Shown here in pieces: positions 40,301-52,300 of a DNA stretch of 64,000 bases; position 1 is the stretch's first letter; each line of letters begins with the position of its first letter. A program made the translations under genes and the position numbers. Under the pieces are notes generated by a model, which did no database searches, was not told where the DNA came from, and saw only the letters and a list, made by a program, of their open reading frames with translations. The DNA comes from Achatina immaculata (lineage: Eukaryota > Mollusca > Gastropoda > Stylommatophora > Achatinidae). The stretch covers positions 48,378,925 to 48,442,924 of the forward strand of contig CM019702.1 in the NCBI GenBank assembly GCA_009760885.1, read 5' to 3'.

Positions 40301-43300
40301 TAAAGGACAGTGTGGGGCACATATTTTGAAATGGGGACATTTTAGGCATCCCAAATGAATAATTCATTGGGCAAATGTGGGACTGTCTTATATAATATGG
40401 GAAGGTTGGTCACTTGAGATAAAAAGGTTACAGTTATGAAGGGCTAGCTGAGGAGAAGATGATCAACTTGTGCATTCTTGACTTTGTTAAACAACAGCAT
40501 GAATTTTTGTTAATGCTAATAGCTGGCACATCTTGGGCTAAAATCACAACACCACATTGCTAAAAGATCTAGAAAAGGTTATCTCATCATAGTTTATTTT
40601 TATTTTTACGTTAGATACTGAAAAAACATTCCTTGATCACTGGACTCAACGTTCTTGTTCCGGTGAAAGACAGACGTCAAATTGAGTACCCTAAAGAGTG
40701 CTTGGGCATCAATGGACCATCTCAGAGAATTCTCAAGTTTTGTGAGCCCTATGCTCTAAACCACATCAATAAGAAGTTAGTTCTGGAACCAAAGGTGAGA
40801 GTCTGAAGTATAGTTACTCACATTAGTGTAATATCTTACATCATTATTTCTTTTTTGCCGTTAAATGTCACATAGGGCTCACATGGTAGTTAGCCAAGTT
40901 TTCCTGTTTTTGGTGAGCTTTTTCAACCTCATCAAGGGATTTTATGCTTACTAATTTGGCCTGTCTTAACAATGTCCTCTTTAGAGTTTCACGTGGTCAA
41001 CCTCTTTTCTTTGGCCTTTTGTGTTCCACTTGATAGCTTGTTTTGGGATTCTCTGACTGTTTCTTCTTATCATGTGACCAACATATGTCCATCTCTTTTT
41101 TCTGATCACCCTTGAGGCAGGTTGTTGTTTGCTCATCTGTCTTATCTCTGCATTGTTCTTGAATTCATTTTCCTTAGGCATTTGTTTCCAAAAGAGTCTG
41201 TTTCTTTAGTTGTTCTCAGGCTTTCTCTTGCATAAATGAGGGTGGATGTTGCATTTGAATTGAGTAATCTTAGCTTGGTTTTTGTGCTTATAACTTTTGA
41301 GTGCCATATGTTCTCAAGATTCTTGAAAGTCAATGCTGGTTTTGCAGTTCGAAATTCCTTTCTGGTGTCACCATCCTGGTCTATGTAGCTGCTGAGGTAT
41401 GAAGATTGGTGTAGTTCTTCAAAAGCTGTTTCTTCTATGTATATTTTTCCTTCTTGATTAATGGGAAGTTTCATTAGTTTTGTTTTTTCCTTGTTAATTT
41501 CAAGTTCTATTTTGCTAGCCAGTGAAGACAGTAAGGTAAAAGTAATCCTGTCATGCCTTAGAGGATAAGGATAAGGATATGGTGTTAGTGCCCATTTTTT
41601 CCTGAAGACAGAGTATCTGTTTTTTCTTGTCACTGATAAGAGTTATGTCATCTGCAAAATCAAGATCTTCTAGGTGGGTCTCATGTACCCAATCAATGGC
41701 CCTTTTACCTATGCAACATTTTTCATTATGAAGTCTATGGCAATTCCAAAAAGCAAGAGAGATAGTATACGTACATCCCTGTTTCACACCTGTTTCAATC
41801 TAGAACCATTTGCTCATTCCTTCTTCTGTGTTGTAGAGATCCTTAATGATGTTGACAATTTTAGATGATATTCCATATAAATATGTAGTTGAGAATGTAA
41901 AAAAAATTCATTGAAGGAACTTTTTTTTTCTTAATCTTTGCACATAGTTCATATTTTTCATTTACCCACATGATGTTTTCACAAATTTTGCAGTCATTAA
42001 CATTTAATGAAGTTTGTTTTTTTAAAAAAACATTTCAGTTTTTTATAAGTTGACAGATCACTTTTTCTGTGAATGCCTCTCTCTCTTTGGTCCATGCCAA
42101 TCATGAGTTGGTCATCATCACTGGTCATCCACAACCATCTATCCTTTGGCTCTTTCTGTAAGATGTGTTTTGGGCTGTGCTCTGTGCCACTATTTTAGCC
42201 CGTAAGGTATCTTGTTTCTTTGTCTTCCTCTGTTCCTTTTTCCCTCCAGTTTTCCTGTTGCCATTAGGTGTTTCAGTTTGCCTCTTCTTAAAACATATCC
42301 TACAAATCTGGACTGTCATGTTCTGAATTTTGCCATAATTTCTCTGTTAGAACCTCTTCATTTATTTTCTTGGCTGTCCAAGGTATTCTCATCATTTTTC
42401 TCAGAAACCGCATTGCAGCTGCTTCCAGTAGATTCTGAATACTCTTTGCTACCATCTACACTTTGCATCAATATAATAATATGGGTTTGATGTAACATTA
42501 AGTAATTCTTTTTCTTATGTTCATCAACAGAGCTTTATTGCACAGTATATTTTTCATTTTCATAAATGCTGACTTGGCCTGGGCTATTCTGTGAACATAA
42601 TGTTTGCTTCATTTTTTTGTTGTTGTATATGATATTGATAACAGGGTAGGGATATCCCATGTCAAAGGAGAAGTAAGATGCCTCCTTACCTCCATCAGTC
42701 TACGGGACACCCTTGGGCAAGGTGGAGTACCCATATAGCCCCCCCCCCCCCCCGATCAGGGTGATGTGAAACCATGGGAGCAGGTGGTGGATGGAATGGG
42801 AGAGCAGCCGACAGATAATGTTGGTTATGGCCACCATTCTATGATGGTAGGCAGATTATCTCAATCTAGGGACAACGGCTACGATCACTGGCTAGTACAG
42901 TCACCGCCCAGAAGGAAAGCAATGATAAACTACCTTCTGGAAATATGCCAAGAAACTCAGCATGCCGAGAGGCCTACAGGAGAGCTGTTAGGGAGGTGAA
43001 GTTCCACAAGGGACATGCAAATGACTGACTAACTGATATTGATAGCTTTTATTGATTTGTAGACTAACATTTTTTTGCATGTTTTAGCTATTCTCTAATC
43101 CACTGTGGAAATAGGTTTCTGAAATTATAATTGAGTGAAAAACAATCTGAGAAAAGAATAGTACCTACCTCAAAGATGAGACAAACTGGATTACACTGCA
43201 CATTTGGCAGTCAGATTTTTTTTTAAAAAAACGGTGAAAAACAGCATCAGCATCATGTGAAAAAAAATAATTTGTGTGAATATGGGAATGAGTCGATGGT

Positions 43301-46300
43301 GAATGAAAATGATTTATGTGCTCTGTCAGAAACAATATGATAACAATCAGAATGACAGTTTTATATACTGTATGTATTAGGATGCTAGCACTAAACATTT
43401 CTGGTTTAAATTTTAAAAAAAAAGCTGTTTGTGTCTTTAAACCATGTATTGTTTTTTTCCTCTTTCTTTCCTTACTGATGTTAGTTATAGAAGCATGCAT
43501 TTTAAATTGACTGATTTATCATGAAGTTTATTTTCTCCTGTCATCCCCAGGTTACCATCAATGCCCGTATTGTTGTGGTGGGGGCGTCTGATGTTGGTAT
43601 TGCTTTCATGGAGACATTAGTCTACTGGTTAGTGTCAACAGTGTGTCGTTATTTTGAGTTTCTCCTACATAACATTTTTGGCAGTCCATTTGATTTCATC
43701 AGATTTAGCAATATAGCTTAGTATGCAGCTTAATTGATTTCATTAACTTCAGCAATATAATAATGATAAAATAGTAATTATTATTATATCAGTTTTATAT
43801 GGGCATTATATCAGTACATTATAACTTCTGCAACTAAAATGTGACAGGTCAGCGTCAGTCTAAACCATTAAGTCTTTATAAATGTGAGTATACAGTATGG
43901 ATATAGTGTCACAACTTTACTGTTTTGCAAGGAATATTTAAATTTATGATTTACTTAGTAACAGTTCCTAATGCATACAAATAAATGTTACTGGTGTTTA
44001 ATATTGTTAGGTATAACAAGATTGCATGCATTTCCTCACCAATACTGGGGAAATGTATGCCTTTCATATTTACTCATATTATATTTACTCAGACATGAAC
44101 ACATTTGAAGAAGATACATGAACTTTTTTCTTGCAGATTTGAAATTTGATGATAAGTGTCAAAATAGTTATTACTGCACATGTTGACTGTTTTAGTACTA
44201 ATTTCTAATTTTCTTTTTTTTTCTTTAACCCTCTCTCCCCCACAAGTCCACATCTGAGGTTCAACAATATCACACTTATCTCACCTCATGGCCTTCCTGG
44301 AGACATACCCCCCAATGAGTTGAGGGAGATGGTGCTAGGGCAGAGGTACAGACTGTTAATATGTTCATTCTATGTTTTAATTGTGTGAAAGTACACAGCC
44401 ATGCATGAACATAAGGTAAGGTAAAATTCCCATTTCCACGCCATTAAGGCATATTGGGGATACGGCGTTAGGCTTGTATTTTCCATGACCTTTGGCACAT
44501 GAAAGTGTGATGTGGTCAGTATCATGCCTGGCCGTTTTAACTTCCCAAATATCTCTGGTACCCATTTTTAGAGGCTGGTGAACCCCAGGGCCTTTTTTGA
44601 TGTCTACCAGAAAAAAAAATCCCACTGCTAGGACTGAACCTGATACCACCGGATTAGTAAACTGAGCGATGTATGTACATAGAACATTCATATTAGATTC
44701 ATAGACATTTTTTGTTGCTTTGTTCACTTCTTCTTCTGCACTCCATGGTTCAGAAATCTGTATTTATTGTCTGGATAAATCATGCAGTCTTATGGAGGTC
44801 ATGCTTTGCACCCCAAAGTTTGTATTCTAGTGTGGCTCCTTGTGGCCAGAGCTGGGTTCACGCTTTGTGGTAGAGGGGGCAGAACTGCTTGATGTGCCCT
44901 GGAGTCTGGATTCCTGTCTTGCATGTGCAGTCAGGGCTGTGTAATAGGCCAAGATGATAAAGGTGTGCACACAAATTGCCAGTTGTAGCAGAATGCCATA
45001 GGGAGATAATATTATTGAAGTTTTTAGCATTTAACACCCTTGCTTGTATACGACAATTGTTAAATTTTCACTGTACATTTACAATATAAATTATAATTAA
45101 AATATAAATTATCCTTGAGATAAATGATTGAATGAAATGCTGTTTGGCATCATAAAGCTCATGTAGAGAATGTTTGTGAATGAGAACTTGACTGGATCAT
45201 TCAAGAGTGGGTAGTTCATAGAGAAGATTGTGACTGAGTCATGATGAGAGCTAACTGAGAGTTTAGTTTGAGAGCTATACGTTAGGTAGTATGTTAGTTC
45301 ACTGCTAGAATGTAGTGAGTTAAAATTTTATGGAAGTTCTTATGGTGGCATCTCTAGTTATGTTAGTAAGCTGTCCAGAGCCATGTTCATTATTGTTTGA
45401 CATTTAGTTTGATGTGTAACACTGTATATTTTCTTCATCAAATCATATCCATCCATCTCTATCTGTGGCATGATGACATTAAAGGTCATCTATACATTGG
45501 AACAAGTCCCAGGTTTGGATGACATCAGCTATTGAGAGTGTATAGTACTTTTTCCTGTGTGTTTTATTTTCATTATGTGGAATTTATGAATTAAGTATCA
45601 TCACATATAATAGTCTTGATACTTCAGCCACCATGGCTCACATGTTCACAGTCTTCAGTTCTTACTACATTGTAGCCAATAAAACGTTCATAGTTGGTAC
45701 CATGGTGATTTTCTGTTACACAGTGTCCCATGTGTAGTTTGAAGATGGTGTTTTGTTCTTGGCTTTGTTCACTGAATAGATGTCCTCAGTTTCTTTACTC
45801 TTGTCGGTACATTTTTCTCACTCTTGCTTCCTGGATTTTGGGAAACCTAGGAATATGAGATATATCTAGAAATTAGTTGTCACTGCTACCAGATTCTGAA
45901 CAGAAATGGAGTCTGAAAACTGTGAATATAATTTACTTTTAAGCAACTATCTCCAACAGTTGTAAAGAGGCTGGTGATTCATTTGCTGTTAATGATTGTT
46001 TTACCAATTAATTGGTTCAGATTTTTGCTGATTACTCATTCTTATTTAATTTTGGTTTTTCTGTTTTAGCTACTGCTTCAACCATGGTGTCTTTGCCAAG
46101 ATGGCTTTGAGAACTTGGATCAATGTAGTTTATGGCAAGATGACAGCCATCAACAGGTTAGTATTTTTTATGATCCACGTGTGAAATGTCTACTTATTTT
46201 CTTGCCGAGTTAAGAGATATGGTTAGCAAAACTATAGAAAAGTTGTAATAAACAAGTCTGTCATGCAAAGAGAATTATTTGTAGAATGTCTCCCATTTTG

Positions 46301-49300
46301 GTCTACCCAGTGAAACTAAAGCCTGAGGGATGTTCAAATTATAAATATCCATGTAGAAAAACCCCATGTGCACAGGGCTGGGCCAAAGATTGCAGTAAAA
46401 GGAGAATAAATAACTGACCTGGAAAACAAGACCGTAATTGATTTCTTCTGTCAGGTCTTTTGATGATCTTTCCTGCATAACTTGGTTTTGTTTTTCTGCA
46501 AGAGGAAATTAAATTGTTTGAAGAAATAAAATTGTTTAAAAACAAAAAAAAAAGGCTGCCCCTAAAATAAGTTTAGCTGAGCAGAGACAACTTGCCAGGA
46601 AAGTAACTTGCTGTTTCAGAGCTTCATGAATTTGCTTATTTTAGGAGTGAAAGCAGCTAAATGTGACTAATTTGCCCTCGTGGCTTCCTTTTGTTATAAT
46701 CTGAAGGCACATCTTTGAGTTTCTTATTGCAGACATCATTCAGGTGTTAATGGATTTAGCCTTCCCCAATGTATAATATATTATGGGGGTGAAGATGCTG
46801 TTAGTTTTGGCAATCAACAATAAATTTAGACCCATAGCTGACATTCTAGCATTGGAGTTGGTGACCAGTAGCTGACCAAGACCCTGTCCCACCTCTCCAT
46901 TGGTATCCCCAGTAACAGGCCTTGTCTGGCTGATCACTGTAGTCTCTATGGTGGTAGAGTCTGCTGAGGAAGCGTTGCACCCCTCCCCCCTGCTCCCCGC
47001 TTGTTTGGTTCAACTCAGGGACTGAACAAAATAGCTGTTGTAACATGCTGACATGACATGACGCTGTGCTTCGATGTCTTCATGTCAAAGGCTGTAAAGA
47101 GCACCAGCTCACATTTTCAGGGAGGCAGAAGAAGAAGTATATCTTATATGTGCCATATTGCCGCACTTTCATATTATTGCATATGTGATATTGCAGAAAA
47201 CCCTATTAGTGAGATCATCTGACTTGTTTTTTTCTCTGGCACCCATCACAGCAGGTGCAATACTTGTCTGTTGCTGAAACATTCCAATTATCTTTCCCAA
47301 GTCCACATTTATACTTGATGATGACTTCACTTGCAGTATAATTTTTTTTAAATATAACAATATACAACAATTGTTAATATAACACGGCATAAGAAAAGAG
47401 CTAATGAAAGATAAAAAAGGTGAATGAAAGATAAATCATTTGAATTTAAGCATTCTGGAAATTTTCAGAGCACTTCAGAGGCACAACATTGATAAGTCAT
47501 CATCAGATGCCTTCCCACTGGCGCTAGGTATTATGCTTTTCCGCAGTACCAAATCCTTCATGCAAACCATCAGCTCAGTTGGTGATCTCCTCTCACACCA
47601 TCTCATCAGACTTGTCCAGTATGATTTCTTTCGGTCTTCCCCTGGCTCTTCTTCTTTCTATTTTTTCCTGTTGTTATAATATTTTCAATGCCTCCTCTTC
47701 TCATTGCATGTCCTATGAAAGTACATTGTCTCTTTTGTATTTTTTTGACACAATTTTTTTTATCTCTCCAGCTCTTCTCCTACATTCTTCATTAGTTATC
47801 TTTGCTGTTCAGGAATTTGCAACATTTTTCTAATAAACCACATTTCTACTGCTTCCGGTGATTTTTGTGCAGACCTGCCTATTGTCCATGATTCACTTCC
47901 ATATAATAAGATAGGTTCAATATAGCATTTTATGACTCGTTTTCTAACAGTCATTGATAAGGATGTGTTGCACACTATGTTTCTCATTCTCTGAAATGCA
48001 GTCTTTGCTTGGCCTATTCTGTTCTTAATTTCTGTTCTGCATTTCCCATTTGAAGTTATTATTGCTCCAAGATATTTGAATTTCTGCCCCTGATTTAAAA
48101 TAGTTCCATTTAACTCTTTCCCGGCCACGTTACTTCCAATCGATCCTAAGTTTCTGACAATGCAGACGTTGGAGAAGGGCACGGACATTTTGGCGAACGG
48201 GGGTCCCTGTGTAAAAGTTATTGTACCGATTTAATTCCATGATCACCACATGTGTATCACACATTAAAATAAGTGGAAATGAATGAAGATTCCATAAATG
48301 AAGTTATTTGTCATAAAAAAAACAAAGAAAAGAAAAAACTGATGTGAAACGATGGATCGATTTTTTGGCGCTAAAAAATGTTAGGGTTGAGCAATAAAAT
48401 CTACTTTATACTTACCTTAACTGTGTCATAATCCAATATAGAATACATAGTCATTCAAATTTCAACACATAAAAATCAATATTTCTGGATGTTTGTGACA
48501 TCTGATAAATCTAACAGATCTACAGCTACTAGAAACACATATAGTAAGATAGGTCTAGTCAGTCGATGTGACCATTCTACCACTCAATCTCAAAATAAAC
48601 TTGAATTTTACCCCCCTATCTATATTTCCAATATGGCTTCCATTCCCCACACTTAAAATACTAGTTTAACTTTGTATTCAGAAGAGTTCTAACTGGTTAA
48701 ATGAAAAGTAACATTGTGTTTTCAATGAAAGAAAGTCCGAATCATATAGGGCTCTATGGTCAGGTACTGCCTGTGCACAAAAATCCTTATAGGGATCGCT
48801 AGTTGTGAGAGAGTTAATTTTATACTGCATTTTGATGGATTCTGTTTCTTAGATATAACCATAGTCTCTGTCATTTTGATGTTCAAAGTAAGGCTTTTCT
48901 GTTCATATTCTTTAGCGACTTTATCCAAGAGATTTTGCAGGTCTTGTTGGTTCTCAGCTATCAGTACTGTGTCATCGGCATACTGAAGGTTGTTAATAAT
49001 CTTCTTCTTCTTCTTCTTCTTCGTTCACTTCTACCACCAAAAACCGCACTGTGAACCTACTGAATTCACACATGTGGTCCTCGTTAGGTCCGGTGGTCCC
49101 CTGTGTGGTCCAAAATAGACCACATGAGTTCCACGAAGGACCACAAGGGGTTCAGAGTATCACAGTGCTTTAGCCTGTATTCTTGGTGGGTCTCGGAAGC
49201 GGGATTGCGTGACACCGTGGTTTTCATTGCACCAGTTTGGTCTAGGGTTGGACTTTCTCACCGGAAGACCTCGACGTGTTTGGAATATCAGTGCATCCCC

Positions 49301-52300
49301 GCTGGGTGAGAGGCGTTAGCCCACTCAGGACAGAGTTGGACTTTCTCACCGGAAAACCTCGACGTGTTATGAGATACCCGTGTATCACCGCCGGGTGAGA
49401 GGTGGTTGCCCATCCAGTCCAGGGTTGGACTTTCTCACCGGAAAACCTCAGCGTGATTAGGATACGCAGACATCCCCGCCGGGTGAGAGGTGGTTGCCTA
49501 TCTAGACTTCCCTGGTCCAGTGTCTCCGACTTCAGCATTTTGCGGTCGTGGCCGCTACCCTTCCTAGTTGTGACCAGGATGGAGCTTTTGTCCAGGAGGA
49601 CGAATCCTCGCCACTAGTGACTTCTACCCCTGGGTTGAGCCGGTTTAGGCATTTCCCAGTATGGGCATGTTGGGACGGGACCGACCTCTAGGGCAGAGGT
49701 ACTGTGACATTCATAGCCTTCAAGATTCACCCCTGGTATGAGCCGGTTTAGGCAAAATTCACCAGTATGGGTGTTTATCAGGCGTTACCGACCTCTAGAG
49801 CGGAGGTGGCATGACATGTCTAGCCATCGAGTTCCACCCCTGGTGTGTGCCGGTTTAGGCATATTTCACCAGTGTAGGTGTATTTCGGACGTAGGCGGCC
49901 TCTAGAGCAGAGGTGCCGTGGTATAGCTCTCGTAGCGATACTACTGGACATACCAGGTTAAACTTCACTTTCCACCACCTTTTCCCATCGGCGCCGCACA
50001 GCAACCTTTATTTCCGCATTTACTTCCTTAACCGGGAGGAGCTTCACTCCACGCGCGGCATTTGAAAAGTCAAGCCAGCAGTGACTTAACCTCTGGGACA
50101 AACCGGTTCATGCATTTCACACGATATGACTGCACTCAGGACGTGGCCGACCTCCAGACCAGAGGTGCCGTGATTTGACTGTTTGCTTCGCTTTATTCTT
50201 TCAACCACCTTTTCCGCAGTGATGCTGCGCGGCAACCTCATTTGCAAATTTCTTCATTGGCCGGGAAGAGCACCGCTCCACGCACGGCAGCTGAAGATCT
50301 CGCCAACAGCGGACCCCGGCGGCGTTTCATTTCCTTTAACCGGCGGGGGCGGCTCTCTCTGCTCTAACGAGCGGATAAGAAAGCCTGGCCACCCGCAAAA
50401 ACACACGTTACATACTGCAGACCCGATACTCTTTGCGAGAGATGGGCCAATTTCGAGACCATCGGTCGACAAAACCGTACTACATCGTTATCACGAACCT
50501 GGCTGGCTAGCCGTTTACATGCTTCGCTCGACGGACAAACCACTTGCTTCTGCATCGAAACACCTTAACTCTCGCCGTCCGGGAAGGGAGCGAAAGCCTG
50601 TCTCCCCACGCACGGAACTCGAGAGCGCTTTTTCGCCAAAAGAACGGTCGGCCCGCGCAACAGCAACCGCCCGCGCTGTGCAGGTCGGCGCAGCTCTGCG
50701 CGGCTGACGTTGTTAATAATGTATCCTCCAACTTTTATACCTGATTCTGTGATTATCATTCTTAGAATATTCTTGCTGTACAGAGAAAAAAGGTCTGGCA
50801 ATAGTACACATCCCTGTTGCATTCCTTGTTTTATTGGTTGATATTTTCCAGTTTTATTTTCAACTCGAATTGCTGCTTCCTGCTGCCACTAAAGATGTTT
50901 TACAGTCCTCAGGTCTTTACTGTCTATGCTTATATCTTCAAGCATTTTAATAATCTGATAATGTTTCACTAAGTTGAATGCCTTGGTGTAATCAGTGAAG
51001 CATCAGTAGAGATCTTTTTGTACTTCTAAAGCTCTTTCTGTTAGTGTTCGCAAGGTATAAATGGCATTGTGTGTTTCCTTTCCTTCGACAAATCTGAACT
51101 GTTCATCTGCTATTTCCAGTTTTATCTTTGTCCTTGTTCTTCTCATAATAATTCTCAGAAGTAGCTTTGATATGTGACATGAGAAGCTGATGGTCCTGTG
51201 GTCCTCACACTCCTTTGCACCTATTTCTTTGGTAGTGCTATAAATGTGGAATTAAAAGGTCACTGGGTATATAACCACTGCTGTAAATGTCATTCAGTAA
51301 CTTGGTTATTTTTATTCCTGTCTTCTGTCAATCAGTCAGTCATTTGCATGTCCCTTGTGGAACTTTGCCTCCCTAACAGCTCTCCTGTAGGCCTCTCATT
51401 TGTAAGCAAGATGCCCTGCTACTAATGTGTCCATTAGGAAATCAACAACAATGTCTTGCAGTCATCTTTGCCTTGATCTTCCTCTCTTTCTTTTTCCCAT
51501 TATGTACTCTTCCAAGACGGTCTTCTCTAAATTATCATGACGTTTGATATGTCCAAAATATTTAAGTTTTCCCTGTTTAATCTTCCTTCTTCAATATTAA
51601 GTTCTTGTAGTATGAATATATTTGTTCTTTTTTTGTGTTCATGATATTTGAAGGACTCTTCTGTAGCATTTACATTCAAAGGCATTTATGTGTTTCTCAG
51701 CTGTTTTGTTAAGTGTCCAGGTCTCACAGGCATATGTTGCGATAGGAAAGATGCATGCCCTTAAAAATCTTATTTTTGTAAATCTATCTGTTCCTCTCCA
51801 CAGCTTCTGTAGTTGTTTTATTTTATTTTTGTTTGTCTCCTCTAGTGCCTCTATTTCTTCTATTGTTATGTTATCAAGACCAATTGCTTTTCCTTTCTTC
51901 AAATGTTTGATGGCATCTATGAGATTTCATCTTCCGATATTGATGGTCCATCACAGTTTTCAGCATCTGGTTGTAATTCTAATCGTTCTTCTCCATATAG
52001 CTCGCTTATGTCATTGATAAGTACTGAAAATAAAAAAATTTTAAAAAACTATTTCTAATGGTCAGCAATGGGTTTCATAATCTTCCTGAGTTCATCTTAA
52101 TGTATTGCTTAAATAAAACAGTTAGAAATAGGTCTTATAATCTTCCCATGCTATTTATCATTTTACATAAGCTAATCAGCATTAGACCATATGATCATCC
52201 CATCTTTGTTTCAAACAGGACAAAGAAACAAGTTACTGTTAATGGTCAAACTATTGTACCGTATGACTATCTTATCCTGTGCACTGGCCAGCAGTACTAC

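Larger units (their letters stand above)
49001..50708 (-). mobile_element. Unassigned 1.7 kb GC-rich modular element with hairpin repeats
   Basis: A 12 bp duplication GTTGTTAATAAT (48989-49000 and 50709-50720) shows a single insertion of 1708 bp into a LINE. The left end is (CTT)7, so on the minus strand the element ends in a (GAA)n tail. It is far richer in G+C than its surroundings. Internally there are three 88 bp modules (49247, 49335, 49423), four modules of about 107 bp or more, each with a CCTCTAGAGCAGAGG-type hairpin (49685, 49792, 49899, 50150), and two modules of about 120 bp near 49972 and 50200. No reverse transcriptase, transposase or convincing protein was found. The strand is inferred from the tail. 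Confidence 0.7.
47493..51325 (-). mobile_element. RTE-like LINE (family B) carrying two insertions
   Basis: Without its two insertions (48110-48817 and 49001-50708) this is about 1.4 kb of minus-strand reverse transcriptase: NDIYSSGYIP, GPSASHVTYQ-region blocks, EGKETHNAIYTLRTLTERAL, ESGIKVGGYIINNLQYADD (catalytic DD intact), KAKTAFQRMRN-like sequence, YLGAIITSNGKCRTEIKNRI and the C-terminal MWFIRKMLQIPEQQR. It abuts LINE family E at 51325. Frameshifts are present. Confidence 0.85.

Noticed and set aside
44377..44727. 116-codon minus-strand frame as a gene
   Set aside because: It lies across a SINE and intron sequence and has no recognisable domain.
50183..50707. 174-codon + strand frame in the 1.7 kb element
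   Set aside because: Long frames are common by chance in GC-rich DNA, and opposite-strand frames overlap it. No domain was recognised.
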